A stretch of DNA of 64,000 bases from Roseobacter sp. GAI101 (GTDB lineage Bacteria; Pseudomonadota; Alphaproteobacteria; Rhodobacterales; Rhodobacteraceae): positions 1,227,194 to 1,291,193 of the forward strand of contig NZ_DS999213.1 of assembly GCF_000156335.1 (NCBI RefSeq), in the 5' to 3' direction. Shown here piece by piece: positions 36,809 to 46,493 of this stretch. The notes under the pieces were generated by a model. It worked only from the letters and a program-made list of their open reading frames with translations, was not told where the DNA came from and ran no database searches. Position numbers and translations under genes: made by a program. Within the stretch, counting starts at the first letter, position 1. Each line of letters begins with the position of its first letter.

Positions 36809-38512
36809 ATGAACACGCAACCTCACCTGTCAAAACGCGGCGATGTTTACCAATGGCGGCGTAAAACCAGACGGTTTTCCACAGAAATCATTGATATCAA
36901 GCTCTCTCTAGGGACGACGGATCGTCGCCATGCGCTTATCTTGGCCCGGAAAGTCAGCGCAGAAAGTGACAGGATCATGGAGCATATCGTCGGGAGCCGC
37001 ATCACGCCGGAGCATGGTCGGGCGTTTTTGTCTGAGGTCATTCGCCAGGAACGGGCGAAGATCGCGCAGCTTGCCATGCTCAGCCGCGTCGATAGCCTTG
37101 ATCCGGCAGATGACGCCCGCCACGATGCGGCCATGGCGGAGGCTTGGGCGCGCGTCTCAACCGATGGTCTAAACAATTTGGTTCCGGCAGATGCGTCTGA
37201 TTTGGTGCGCAGCAATATTAACCTGATCAGAAAGGACCTGGGCAGCGATGCACGCAGGCAGGCGCTGCTGCGTGTCCTTAAAGAGCAAACAGGCCAAGAA
37301 ACGCACTCGGCTCTGGATTATGCCATGCTGAAGGACCTCTTTGTATCGGCAAAGGCAAAAGCATGGGCCGGAGAAGCCCCGGAAGCGGCCCCAAAGCCCG
37401 AGATCGTGCCGGACGAGCCGACCGCAACTGAACTACCCTCCCCTGCCCTCACAGCCGTCGTCGAACGTATGAACGCGATCAAGCGCACGGAAGGCATCGA
37501 GGAAAAGACGCTGCGCCAGTATCAGAGTTTTGCTGCCCTCTTCACAATGCTGACAGGGCTGGATGACATCACCAAAATTCACCAGCCCGATGTGAAATCC
37601 TTCCGCGCTGACCTGGCCAAGATGCCTAAAAGCTGGGGCAAAAGCCCCAAGGATCAGGCGATGGCCCGGGATGAAGTCATGGCAAAGGCGGCATCGCTTC
37701 CGTCCGACAAGGTCGTGCTCTCGGTCGGCACAATCAACCGGCATCTTGACCACCTGAACCAGATTGCGGAATGGGCACGCGACGACAATCTGCCGGTCGA
37801 TCCGAACCTGAAACCCACCAAGCTGCGCCGCAAGGAAACCGTCCGCGCCCGTGACAAACGCGATGCCTTCTCCGTCGAGCAGCTCCGTAAGATCTTTCGA
37901 AATCCCGTCTGGACCGGATCACGCTCGGAACGCCACCAGACCGAAGCGGGATGCAATATCTTCAAGAATGGGATCTATTGGTGCCCGCTCATTGGCGCTT
38001 ATACCGGTGCCCGCCGAGAGGAAATCGCGGGCCTTTCGCCATCGGATATTGTCGATGCCGACGGTATTCCATGCTTCTCGATCGAAGATTCCGAACTGCG
38101 CCGGATCAAGAACCTGTCTTCACGCCGATTGATCCCTATCCACTCCCACTTGATAACCCTCGGCTTTCTGGAACACATCCAGAAAGCAAGAAATGCGAAG
38201 CAAAAAAGTCTCTTCCCCGATCTTTATGAAGCTGGGAATGATGCCTTTGGGCGCAAGGTCGGCCGTCGAATGCGGCAAATTATCGATCAAGAACTGGGTG
38301 CAGAAGGCACAAAACTTTCGTTCCATAGCCTCCGGCACTACGTGCAGAACGAGTTAGATCACGCAGGCATTGAAGACAAAGTCGTCCGCGATATCATCGG
38401 GCATGAAGGCAAGGACATCCACGATAAGGTATATCGCAAGGGTTCGCCGACGACTGAGCTTTCGCGGGCGATTGAGGCAATTCCCGATGTTGCTATTCCG
38501 CCTAAATGCTAG
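36809..38512 (+). CDS. Tyrosine recombinase / island integrase 2 (DUF6538 type)
   Basis: 567 residues, clearly homologous to integrase 1 along its whole length (NTQPHLSKRGDVYQWRRKTR at the start, the shared core KRTEGIEEKTLRQYQSFA). Catalytic residues: Arg in YTGARREEIAGL, HSLRHY, GHEGK and Tyr in HDKVYRKG. It lies 119 bp after the duplicated tRNA end. Probably the integrase of a second, independently acquired island using the same tRNA-Asn site; its right end was not found. Confidence 0.94.
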   Translation: MNTQPHLSKRGDVYQWRRKTRRFSTEIIDIKLSLGTTDRRHALILARKVSAESDRIMEHIVGSRITPEHGRAFLSEVIRQERAKIAQLAMLSRVDSLDPADDARHDAAMAEAWARVSTDGLNNLVPADASDLVRSNINLIRKDLGSDARRQALLRVLKEQTGQETHSALDYAMLKDLFVSAKAKAWAGEAPEAAPKPEIVPDEPTATELPSPALTAVVERMNAIKRTEGIEEKTLRQYQSFAALFTMLTGLDDITKIHQPDVKSFRADLAKMPKSWGKSPKDQAMARDEVMAKAASLPSDKVVLSVGTINRHLDHLNQIAEWARDDNLPVDPNLKPTKLRRKETVRARDKRDAFSVEQLRKIFRNPVWTGSRSERHQTEAGCNIFKNGIYWCPLIGAYTGARREEIAGLSPSDIVDADGIPCFSIEDSELRRIKNLSSRRLIPIHSHLITLGFLEHIQKARNAKQKSLFPDLYEAGNDAFGRKVGRRMRQIIDQELGAEGTKLSFHSLRHYVQNELDHAGIEDKVVRDIIGHEGKDIHDKVYRKGSPTTELSRAIEAIPDVAIPPKC

Positions 38513-38787
38513 CGCCCTCAAATATGGGCGGGAAGCCCCCATGCTGCGCTGCGCACCAAGGTCGGCTATGCGCAGACAGCGGACCCTGCAAAGTTGCGAA
38601 CCATGGTCGTCCTTCAGGACGTGAACGGCCCAGACCTGCCGTTGGCCAGATGTCCGAGCGCTGCGTTGTAGCTTCCCCGAAGCAGACGTTCGACACATTG
38701 TGCAGCATTTTATTTACCAAAGGTCCGGTGAGCGGGACTTAGCGTCCTGTCGCCGACCTTCTGTTAGATGAACCTTTTGCCAGCCGT
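38513..38787. repeat. Dispersed repeats after integrase 2
   Basis: Carries several repeat cores (GCGCACCAAGGTCGGC near 38549, GACGTGAACGGCCCAGACC near 38618, ACCAAAGGTCCGG near 38717). No gene. Confidence 0.45.
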
Positions 38788-41124
38788 CTAAGCTAAGAGC
38801 TGACGAAACACCTTTGACATTTCGGCCAGAGAATAGGGCTTCCGCAGCCAGAGTGTACCGGCATTGGGGATACCACCGTCTTCAGCATATCCCGACGTTA
38901 TTAGTTGCATTATTTGTGGGTATAGGTCCTGAACTTGAACGAGGAGTTCAGCGCCCGTCATACCGCTGGGCATGATCATATCGGTAAAGACGACGTCGAT
39001 ATCATTCCTTTTCGCCAGAATGTCCAAAGCCTGCTGCCCGCTTTCGGCCTCCACAACTTGATAGGCGAGTTTTTCCAATCGCGCGACAGCTATCTTGCGG
39101 ACACGGGCGTCGTCTTCGACGACCAGGACCGTCCGATTGCCGCCAATGTCAGTGTTCCTTTCGTCATTGGTGATCGCACACTCGTCCTCGCTTGCGTCTG
39201 TCATAGGCAGATAAAGATTCACTGAAGTACCATGCCCAAGTTCGCTGCAAATATCGAGGTGTCCACCAGATTGCTTTGCAAATCCGTGAACCATGCTCAG
39301 CCCCAGGCCAGTGCCTTTGTCTTGCACTTTGGTCGTAAAAAACGGCTCCATAACTCTTGATTTTATGTTGGCAGGCATCCCCACACCGTTATCCGAAACC
39401 GTCAAGCGTACGTATTTTCCGGGCTCGATGCCATAGCTTCGGGTGGCCTCCGCCTCAGCAAATACCATATTTTTGGTCTCGATGGTCAGACGGCCTCCTT
39501 CTGGCATCGCGTCTCGGGCATTGATCACCAGATTGAGCAGTGCGCTCTTAGTTTGACTGGGGTCTGCAAGCGTATTTCCCAAATCAGACGCCAGTTTCTT
39601 GGTTATTTCTATAGTTTCCCCGAGTGAGCGGATCAACATGTCGGACAAGTCTTCAACCAGATTGTTCAGGTTTAGTACCTTTGGTTGAAGCGGCGACTGG
39701 CGCGCAAATGACAAAAGCTGTTTCGTCAGGCTTGCACCGGTTTCCGTTGCTCCTATTGCTTCGGTTAGAAGGTTTTCTGCATATTTATCACCTCGAACGC
39801 GATCAAAAAGTAACTCGCAGTTCCCCAATATAACTGTCAGTAGATTGTTGAAATCATGCGCAATCCCGCCTGTGAGCTGACCGATGGCTTCCATTTTCTG
39901 AGACTGGCGAAGTCGTTCTTCAGTGTGAAGTTTATCGGTCACATCAGATTGCGCACCGATAAAGTGAGACACATTGCCTTTCTCATCTCTAACAGGCGAG
40001 ATACTAACCTCAACTGTCAGCTGCGAACCGTCTTTGCGATAATTTCTTAGTGTTTCGCGGGCTGGGACTGAATTACGAATGGCAGATCGGATACGCTCAA
40101 GGCCTGGTTGGTCACGATCATCACCTTGCAAAAAACGCGGGTTCTGGCCCAGCATTTCTTGCATTGTATAGCCTGTCATCTGCTCCATGGCTTTGTTGGC
40201 ATAGACGATCGGATTGTCGTCCTCTCTGGCATCGGTAATCAGGATGCCGGTATCTACCTCGGCAATTGCAAGGTCGCGCAGGCTTAGCGCTTCCGTTTGG
40301 TTATGGAGTACAGTGATGTCTTGGATGACAGCAACGAAAGCTAAGCCTTCACCCGAGTGAACAAGCTGCAAATGGACTTCGACAGGATAGGTGGAACCGT
40401 CTTTCCGTTGGTGTACGGTTTCGAATATCAGACGTTGCTCAATGCCGTTTCTCAACGGCTCGACAATTCTGTTGAAGGCGTCGAGCGTCATATCCGGCTT
40501 GATATCGATGGGTGTCAGTTCGAGAAATTCCGCGTAGGAATAACCCATGTTTTTTCGGGAACCAAAATTCACATGAATGAACTTCAGCGTATCGGCTTCA
40601 AACATATAGATTTCATTAAGCGAAGTCTCAACAATCTGAATGAGTGATTTAAGACGGCTTTCCATGTTCACCTGATCGGTGATGTCGCGCCCATTGCCAC
40701 GATAGCCTGCAAATTCTCCGTTCTCGTCATTAAACGCTTTGCCGCTGGTTCTAACCTTGCGGTGCTCGCCATCATCTCTGACAAACGTAAACGTGAAATC
40801 CTTCCAGTTTTCATGGGCCATCATTTTGGCCTTATTTTCTCTAAAAAGGTGGGCTTCTGACGCAAGCCGATTGCGTTTGGTGAAATCGTCAAATGACCTA
40901 CCGAGCAGATATTCCGGTGCGATGCCAATCACCTGCCGTAACTGACCTGAGACGAACGAGAACCTTAATTCTCTGTCGAACTCAAAGAGCCAATCCGATC
41001 CCGCTTCAGCGAAATCGCGCAAGCGTTTCTCATTGAGACGCATCTCTTCAATAAGACGCTCGGCTTTTTCAATACTTTCAATTCGAGGATTTCGAGTCAC
41101 ACCCGAACACTCGTATTTCCACAC
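38788..41124 (-). CDS. Hybrid histidine kinase with three PAS domains, one LOV-like
   Basis: 778 residues, no membrane helices. Order: coiled start; PAS 1 (about 38-150); PAS 2 (about 160-280); LOV-like PAS 3 (about 285-400, motif GQNPRFLQGDDRDQ near 325); His kinase with H-box GGIAHDFNNLLTVILGN (His near 420); ATPase boxes NLVINARDAMPEGG and GTGLGLSMVHGF; C-terminal receiver with phospho-Asp in VVFTDMIMP near 715. In true LOV photoreceptors the motif is GxNCRFLQ with a flavin-binding Cys; here Pro replaces it, so the usual photocycle is not expected. The start is GTG (41124) and uncertain. Ligand and output unknown. Confidence 0.88.
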   Translation of the reverse strand: MWKYECSGVTRNPRIESIEKAERLIEEMRLNEKRLRDFAEAGSDWLFEFDRELRFSFVSGQLRQVIGIAPEYLLGRSFDDFTKRNRLASEAHLFRENKAKMMAHENWKDFTFTFVRDDGEHRKVRTSGKAFNDENGEFAGYRGNGRDITDQVNMESRLKSLIQIVETSLNEIYMFEADTLKFIHVNFGSRKNMGYSYAEFLELTPIDIKPDMTLDAFNRIVEPLRNGIEQRLIFETVHQRKDGSTYPVEVHLQLVHSGEGLAFVAVIQDITVLHNQTEALSLRDLAIAEVDTGILITDAREDDNPIVYANKAMEQMTGYTMQEMLGQNPRFLQGDDRDQPGLERIRSAIRNSVPARETLRNYRKDGSQLTVEVSISPVRDEKGNVSHFIGAQSDVTDKLHTEERLRQSQKMEAIGQLTGGIAHDFNNLLTVILGNCELLFDRVRGDKYAENLLTEAIGATETGASLTKQLLSFARQSPLQPKVLNLNNLVEDLSDMLIRSLGETIEITKKLASDLGNTLADPSQTKSALLNLVINARDAMPEGGRLTIETKNMVFAEAEATRSYGIEPGKYVRLTVSDNGVGMPANIKSRVMEPFFTTKVQDKGTGLGLSMVHGFAKQSGGHLDICSELGHGTSVNLYLPMTDASEDECAITNDERNTDIGGNRTVLVVEDDARVRKIAVARLEKLAYQVVEAESGQQALDILAKRNDIDVVFTDMIMPSGMTGAELLVQVQDLYPQIMQLITSGYAEDGGIPNAGTLWLRKPYSLAEMSKVFRQLLA

Positions 41125-41549
41125 AGTAATTCCATGTGTCGCGCCCCCACGTAACAGCAGAAAAAGCTACCCGAGTCTGGAGAGAAAGTACAAGCGTAGG
41201 ATGACTAATTCAAGTGGAATTCTGCAAGATTGACCAATGTCTTCTTTAGGGAATTTGCTAACTTCTAATTCTCATGTCGGATTCGAGCCGGGACTGACAT
41301 CCTCCACAAAGGGCGGAGAGGGGTCGATCGCTGCGGTCTGCAGAGAGGTCCGCTGTACGGACAAAGCTGCCGTTGTCTGTAGGCAGCTTCGAGTGCTCGT
41401 TGGATGGCATTTGCCATCCCGAAGGGCGGCTCAAACTGGCTCCGCTATTGGCCCCATCTATTCGGGTGTTTGCAAAGACTGCTCAAATGTTGCATTTCAA
41501 CGTCGTTGGAGCTGTTTTGCGCTTCGGCTACTAACGTCGAGGTGAAATC
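41125..41549. other. Gene-free stretch with dispersed repeat
   Basis: Upstream region shared by the leftward kinase and the rightward amine oxidase. A repeat block GCAGAGAGGTCCGC...ACGGACAAAGCTGCCG lies near 41339-41376. An open frame here has no protein-like character. Promoters for the two flanking genes should lie here, but none is convincing. Confidence 0.4.
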
Positions 41550-42620
41550 ATGGACGTGGTCGTTATAGGCGCAGGACTGTCTGGACTAACAGCTGCAGCG
41601 GTGTTGCGCGAGGCAGGTGCCAGTGTGCAACTGCTCGAAGCGGATGCACAGATTGGAGGCCGTATTCGCGCACTACGAGATCCGACCAGTGATCATGCAG
41701 TTGCCGATCTCGGCCCTACCTGGGTTTGGCCAAACCACCAACCTGTGGTTGCGCGTTGGCTTGACATTCTTGGTGCGACAACCTTTGAGCAATTTAACGA
41801 AGGTGATGCTGTCGTCGTCGGTTATGGGCCTACACCGCTGCGCCAACCTTTGCCCGGCCAAGATGGTATGGTCCGCATTGCAGGTGGACCATCGACCTTA
41901 ATCGACACCCTGACCAACCGTGTTGGCCAGATCAATATCCGAAGGTCAGCTCCGGTTACTGAAGTGTCTGAAGACGGGCCAGATCACATGGCCGTCCATC
42001 TTGGTTCAGGCGAGATCATCACGGCACAAAAGGTGATTATCTCGGTTCCACTACGTGTTGCAGCCAAAACTATGCATCTTCCCTGGGCGTCATCCGCCTT
42101 GATTGAGACCATGCGTGGGATGCCAACGTGGATGAGCACCCAAGCCAAGGCCGTCGCAATCTATAACAAGCCTTTCTGGCGAGACGACGGACTGTCCGGC
42201 AGGATCGTTAGTCGGATCGGACCACTTGCTGAAGTCCATGACCACACGGGTGTGGACAACGCGCCTGCAGCGCTGTTCGGCTTTGTGAGCTGGTCTCCGG
42301 AACAAAGAAGAGCGGAGCCGGAGCGTCTCAGGTTGGCAATCTTGGAACAGCTTTCAGATTGCTTTGGAAAAACTGCAGCGCGCCCCCTTGATCTGGCGAT
42401 CCAAGACTGGGCAATGAACCCTCGCATCGTAAACGAGCTGGATACCTTGCAACCCGCAACTCATCCTTACATCGGTCCAGCCAACTTGAGGCAACCGCTT
42501 CTTGATGGTCGCGTTCGGTTCGCTGTGTCCGAAGCGTCAGAGCGTAGCCCCGGTCTAATCGAAGGTGCCTTTGCGATTGGAGAGAAGGCAGCCTTGGAGT
42601 TGCTTGGGACCGATCTATGA
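41550..42620 (+). CDS. Flavin-dependent amine oxidase family protein
   Basis: 356 residues, cytosolic. The N-terminal FAD-binding motif VVVIGAGLSGLTAAAVLREAG is followed by LLEADAQIGGRI (second Rossmann strand and the GGR motif). The C-terminus has the FAD-contact segment SERSPGLIEGAFAIGEKAA. It is shorter than typical monoamine oxidases (about 450), so the substrate domain is reduced. Substrate unknown. A GAGGTG ribosome site precedes the ATG. It stands alone between two signalling kinases. Confidence 0.88.
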   Translation: MDVVVIGAGLSGLTAAAVLREAGASVQLLEADAQIGGRIRALRDPTSDHAVADLGPTWVWPNHQPVVARWLDILGATTFEQFNEGDAVVVGYGPTPLRQPLPGQDGMVRIAGGPSTLIDTLTNRVGQINIRRSAPVTEVSEDGPDHMAVHLGSGEIITAQKVIISVPLRVAAKTMHLPWASSALIETMRGMPTWMSTQAKAVAIYNKPFWRDDGLSGRIVSRIGPLAEVHDHTGVDNAPAALFGFVSWSPEQRRAEPERLRLAILEQLSDCFGKTAARPLDLAIQDWAMNPRIVNELDTLQPATHPYIGPANLRQPLLDGRVRFAVSEASERSPGLIEGAFAIGEKAALELLGTDL

Positions 42621-43242
42621 GGTCAAGCTTGTGTAAGAGGATTCGCGAGGCCGCTTTCCTTTGTCGACTACCGCCTTCATGAAGCCATGTCTGCAATCGG
42701 TTGTCTTGGGCTCATTGCTGCCTTTAGCCGCGAATTGCAGCAAGGTCCGGTCTGGGCCGTCCTTGCCATCCAGCGAGGCCCTGCGGCCTCGACACTGCAA
42801 AGGTCGCAAATCTGCACACGGCCGACCTTGGTGCGCAGCGCAGCATGGGGCTTCGGTCTGCTACGCCTTGAATGGCCGCTTATGCAATTCTGGCAAAGAA
42901 CCTTCGCAGACGCAGCTAAGGTCCGGTTTCCGCCCGACCTGCATGTTCTCCCTCGGCGGGAGAGTCACAAGACATGGGTCCGATCTGGGCTGGGACCGGC
43001 CATCAGGTTGGTCGCGCCGAAGCATGCAAGGTCAAGATTTGCGTGCCGCACCGCCGCAAGTCCGGTTTGAGCCCAAATTACCGACCTTCTGCGGAGCCTT
43101 GAACGTCCGCATTCAAAAAAACGCCGTGCGAGAGAGAACAGTTTTTTTGTTAACTATTGAGATTGTCTTTGATACACTTTGTCTATTGTTGCGGTACATA
43201 GACGAGTTCCGCTTTTCGGGAGCGAATACCATCGACGTTGAC
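42621..43242. repeat. Long gap filled with dispersed GC-rich repeats
   Basis: Repeat cores at about 42739 (GCAGCAAGGTCCGGTCTGGG), 42820 (CGACCTTGGTGCGCAGCGCA), 42912 (CGCAGCTAAGGTCCGG) and 43050 (GCCGCAAGTCCGG). The frame of the following kinase stays open back through most of this region, but the translation is low-quality repeat sequence, so it is not taken as coding. Confidence 0.55.
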
Positions 43243-44643
43243 ATGCTACGCAAAATCGATCCTGCAGAAATTGTCGCGAGCCTAAGAGAGAGCCTTTTGG
43301 TTCTCACTGAGGACTTGGTGGTCGAATACGCTAACGATCAGTTCTTCGCCACCTTCGAGGTCGACCGTGATGAGACGATCGGAGCAACCTTATCGTCGCT
43401 TGGGAACGGGCAGTGGAATATTTCGACGTTGATCGGCGAACTGGAGCGCATTCTTGACCATGGTCAAAAAGTTGAAGATGTGGAGGTCGATCACGTTTTC
43501 CAACACATAGGTCGTCGCGTCATGCGGCTTAACGCGCGCAAGACGATCCGTCCTGGGAATGGGTCACGGCGTATTCTGTTGGCCATAGATGATGTGACGG
43601 CCGAGAGCGACGCGGCCGCAGCTCTTGAGCGTGAGCAGCTGTTGTCCAAGGGTATCGTCGATACCGTCCGCGAACCTCTCCTAGTTCTTGATGATCGGCT
43701 CGAAATTATCAGTGCCAGTCGTGCGTTTTATTCTACGTTTCATGTAGACCCTGCTGAAACCGTGGGTCGCAGACTGGACGATTTGGGCAACGGACAGTGG
43801 GCCATACCTGCTCTTCTTGAATTGCTCACGGAAGTCGTCCCACGAAATACGACCGTCGAAGACTTTGAGGTCAAGCACGTCTTTTCCAAGATTGGTGAGC
43901 GAAGCATCCTTCTGAATGCGCGCAAAATCCATCGTGAGGGCAACCACACCCATACGCTGTTGCTGGCCATGCAGGACATCACAGAACGTCGCCGCTTGGA
44001 AGCCGAACGGGCAGCCGCACTGCATTACGCCGAACGTCTTTTGGAAGAGCTCAACCACCGTGTCATGAACAGCCTGTCTATGATCGGCGGCATAATAGCT
44101 TTGGAGGCACGCAACCTCAGCGATGAGGCTTGCAGGGCAGCCTTCATGCGCATGAGAGCGCGGGTAGATGCTGTTGGCAGTCTCTACAAGACGCTTTCGC
44201 GGGCCGGAGCTGTCGATCAGGTGAATACGCGACAGTATCTCACCGCTCTGGTTGAGGATCTTCTCGTATCATCGGGCCAAGCGAAGCCACCAGAATTGCA
44301 GGTTGACGTCGTTGAACTGCCCCTATCCACACGGGTCGCCGTTCCGTTGGGGCTAATTGTAAACGAGTTGGCCACGAACAGTCTGAAGTATGCATTCAGC
44401 GAACACGGCGGTGGTCAACTGTCCGTTCTTCTGAAAGTTGAAAACAAAACGCTCCAATTGTCCATTTCTGACAACGGTGCCGGAATTGACGCCAACGCCC
44501 GCGTAGACTCCGGATTGGGGCAAAAACTCACAGAAGCCTTTACGACACAGCTTGATGGCCAGATGACAATTGAGAGCGATAGAACCGGCACGCGCCACAT
44601 GCTGGTATTTCCGCATATTTCCGCCGAATCAAGAAGTTGGTAA
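43243..44643 (+). CDS. HWE/HisKA_2-type histidine kinase with twin PAS domains
   Basis: 466 residues, soluble. Two PAS domains (about 10-120 and 130-245) are internal duplicates: both contain LGNGQW followed by a Leu/Ile-rich helix, and both end near RLNARK/LLNARK. The kinase core has phospho-acceptor His near 272 in LEELNHRVMNSLSMIGGI, then VPLGLIVNELATNSLKYAFS and a G-box. This class often drives PhyR-type general stress signalling in alphaproteobacteria; no partner is nearby. The ATG at 43243 is the first start outside the upstream repeat region. Confidence 0.86.
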   Translation: MLRKIDPAEIVASLRESLLVLTEDLVVEYANDQFFATFEVDRDETIGATLSSLGNGQWNISTLIGELERILDHGQKVEDVEVDHVFQHIGRRVMRLNARKTIRPGNGSRRILLAIDDVTAESDAAAALEREQLLSKGIVDTVREPLLVLDDRLEIISASRAFYSTFHVDPAETVGRRLDDLGNGQWAIPALLELLTEVVPRNTTVEDFEVKHVFSKIGERSILLNARKIHREGNHTHTLLLAMQDITERRRLEAERAAALHYAERLLEELNHRVMNSLSMIGGIIALEARNLSDEACRAAFMRMRARVDAVGSLYKTLSRAGAVDQVNTRQYLTALVEDLLVSSGQAKPPELQVDVVELPLSTRVAVPLGLIVNELATNSLKYAFSEHGGGQLSVLLKVENKTLQLSISDNGAGIDANARVDSGLGQKLTEAFTTQLDGQMTIESDRTGTRHMLVFPHISAESRSW

Positions 44644-44682
44644 CACATGAGTTCCGGGTCGGATGTTAAAAAGCTGTCATAC

Positions 44683-44787
44683 TGTTGATTTACAGGTCGA
44701 ATTGACCCACTTTTCCATTTGTCGCTGACCCCTCTAAAGCATGAAATTTCATGGAAATTATGCAGTATTACTTACAATTGGTGGGTC
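44683..44787 (+). repeat. 105-bp direct repeat, left copy (IS-end remnant)
   Basis: Starts TGTTGATTTACAGGTCGAAT and ends TTGGTGGGTC; about 80% identical, without gaps, to 56351-56455 in the same orientation. The TGTTGAT start and position between unrelated genes suggest the end of an IS21-like or similar element. It marks the left edge of the respiratory/sulfur module. Confidence 0.6.
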
Positions 44788-44839
44788 ACTGCAATTGGGA
44801 AATTGGGTCGATTTCTTGCAGAATTCAACAAATAGGCTC

Positions 44840-45280
44840 TTAAAAGCTCATCACCGATGTATTGGGGGCGACGATCGCGTCCCCCATCGCATCGGGTGCA
44901 GCTGTGCTCACACCGTCAATCAGTACAGAGGCGTCTGCAGACTTGCCTGGCAAATAGATCGCACAGACCTGCACCTTGAGACCCATTTGCACCATCATCA
45001 TTTTCATCAAGCCTTGCGGGCTTGCATCTCTTGGTGGCTGGCCTGCAGTCGCGGAAGCAGGCGCATCACGTAGTGCGATGTCCCCGGCTGGACCACATAA
45101 AAGGACTTCTGCGTCAGCCCCCGCACTGATTGCGTTCATGGTCAGAACCATTGCCATAAGCTGGGTTTGTGGTTCCGGGCTTGTTAGAATGGTGATTAAT
45201 TTGTTCGGGTCTTCTGCTTGGGCTGTCGTCCCAAGACCGAGTGCAAGAGCGGAGGCCGTCAGAAGTCTGAAAATACGCAT
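44840..45280 (-). CDS. Periplasmic DsrE-like protein
   Basis: 146 residues with signal peptide MRIFRLLTASALALGLGTTA. The mature part follows the DsrE/DsrF-like fold pattern: ITILTSPEPQTQLMAMVLTM, VLLCGPAGDIALRD and GLKVQVCAIYLPG. Two Cys (LLCGP, VQVCAIY) could carry persulfide. The secreted location is unusual for the cytosolic sulfur-relay family but known for DsrE-like proteins near sulfide genes. It follows the cytochrome bd genes on the same strand and may share their transcript. Confidence 0.7.
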   Translation of the reverse strand: MRIFRLLTASALALGLGTTAQAEDPNKLITILTSPEPQTQLMAMVLTMNAISAGADAEVLLCGPAGDIALRDAPASATAGQPPRDASPQGLMKMMMVQMGLKVQVCAIYLPGKSADASVLIDGVSTAAPDAMGDAIVAPNTSVMSF

Positions 45281-45370
45281 TTGGGTTCACCTCTAGATGC
45301 GTTGTTAGTTTGATGCGTTGTTAGTTCCGAAAACGGCGCGGCATCTCAAATCGATACCGCGCGGGGGGTT

Positions 45371-45481
45371 TTAAGAGTTGATTGCAAGGCGTATCGCGTA
45401 AGCAACGATGCCGAGGGCGAGTACACTGATAAGCCATAGCGCGACGAACCAACCAATCCGGCGAAACGTTGAAGTATTCAT
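45371..45481 (-). CDS. DUF2474/CydX-like small subunit of cytochrome bd oxidase
   Basis: 36 residues: MNTSTFRRIGWFVALWLISV followed by a continued hydrophobic helix and a short tail, one transmembrane segment. The start overlaps the cydB stop (ATGA). Short single-helix proteins at this position stabilise the heme sites of bd oxidases; the RRIGWFVALW pattern fits the DUF2474 group found with cyanide-insensitive oxidases. Confidence 0.8.
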   Translation of the reverse strand: MNTSTFRRIGWFVALWLISVLALGIVAYAIRLAINS

Positions 45482-46482
45482 CAGTGATACCCCTCAGCCG
45501 GATCAATTTTTCCACGAAAGACCCAATAGGCGTAGGCAGTGTAGGCAAGGATCATTGGTACGAGAACGACAGTGCCGACCAAGGCAAAGCGCAAGCTTTT
45601 GTCAGGTGCTGCCGCCTCCGCAATTGTAAGGCTGGGTGGCACAATATTGGGATAGAAGCTGATCCCAATGCCGATGAAACACAGTACGAAGATGCTGATT
45701 GCAGCCAGAAATGGTTGACGATCTTTGCCTGCATTCAATCCTGTGAACAGCGCCCAAGCCGCGGCCAGAACCGCACTCGGCATCAACACGCTAAAAATAC
45801 TGCCCGGCTGGTTCAGCCAGCGGTTGAAGTATTCCGGATCCTGAAACGGGGTTAGAATGCTGACGATCCCGATAAATCCGAGAGTCCCAGCCGCCAGCCA
45901 CCACGCATAACCCTGCATCTGGCGTTGCAGGCTGCCTTCGGTTTTTAGAATGATCCATGTTGCACCCAACAATGCATAGCCGACGACGACAGCCAATCCG
46001 GTCAGAATGGAGAACACGCTCAGCCAATCCCACCAGCCACCGGCATAAGCCCTGTCAGCGACTTCGATCCCTTGAACCAAAGCGCCCAGAGCAATCCCTT
46101 GCATGAACGCCGCAACGATCGAACCACCAAAGAAAGCGACGTCCCAAACCGGCTTCCACCGGTCCGTCCGCCAGCGGTATTCAAACGCGACGCCTCGAAA
46201 AATCAGCGCTAGCAGCATCAAAATGATCGGCATGTAGAGCGCGGGCATGATGACAGCGTAGGCCAGTGGGAACACTGCAAACAGCCCCCCGCCGCCAAGC
46301 ACCAACCACGTCTCGTTGCCGTCCCAGATCGGCGCAATCGAGTTCATCATCGTCGCCTTTTCCCGTTCACCATCAGCGAGGGGAAAAAGGATACCAACGC
46401 CAAGGTCAAACCCGTCGAGGATAACGTAGGTCAAGACTGCGAAAGCGATAATTCCAGCCCAGATAAAGGAAAGTTCAAACAT
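45481..46482 (-). CDS. cydB: Cytochrome bd-type quinol oxidase subunit II
   Basis: 333 residues, about eight helices. The start MFELSFIWAGIIAFAVLTYV and the segment LDGFDLGVGILFP are characteristic of CydB/CioB. Together with subunit I it forms a copper-free terminal oxidase that reduces oxygen with quinol and tolerates sulfide, nitric oxide and cyanide. It lies 11 bp after cydA and overlaps the small subunit gene. Confidence 0.95.
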   Translation of the reverse strand: MFELSFIWAGIIAFAVLTYVILDGFDLGVGILFPLADGEREKATMMNSIAPIWDGNETWLVLGGGGLFAVFPLAYAVIMPALYMPIILMLLALIFRGVAFEYRWRTDRWKPVWDVAFFGGSIVAAFMQGIALGALVQGIEVADRAYAGGWWDWLSVFSILTGLAVVVGYALLGATWIILKTEGSLQRQMQGYAWWLAAGTLGFIGIVSILTPFQDPEYFNRWLNQPGSIFSVLMPSAVLAAAWALFTGLNAGKDRQPFLAAISIFVLCFIGIGISFYPNIVPPSLTIAEAAAPDKSLRFALVGTVVLVPMILAYTAYAYWVFRGKIDPAEGYH

Positions 46483-46493
46483 GGTAAGGCTCC

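Noticed and set aside
42661..43242. 194-codon N-terminal extension of the HWE kinase
   Set aside because: Consists of translated dispersed repeats; the PAS domain begins right after 43243.
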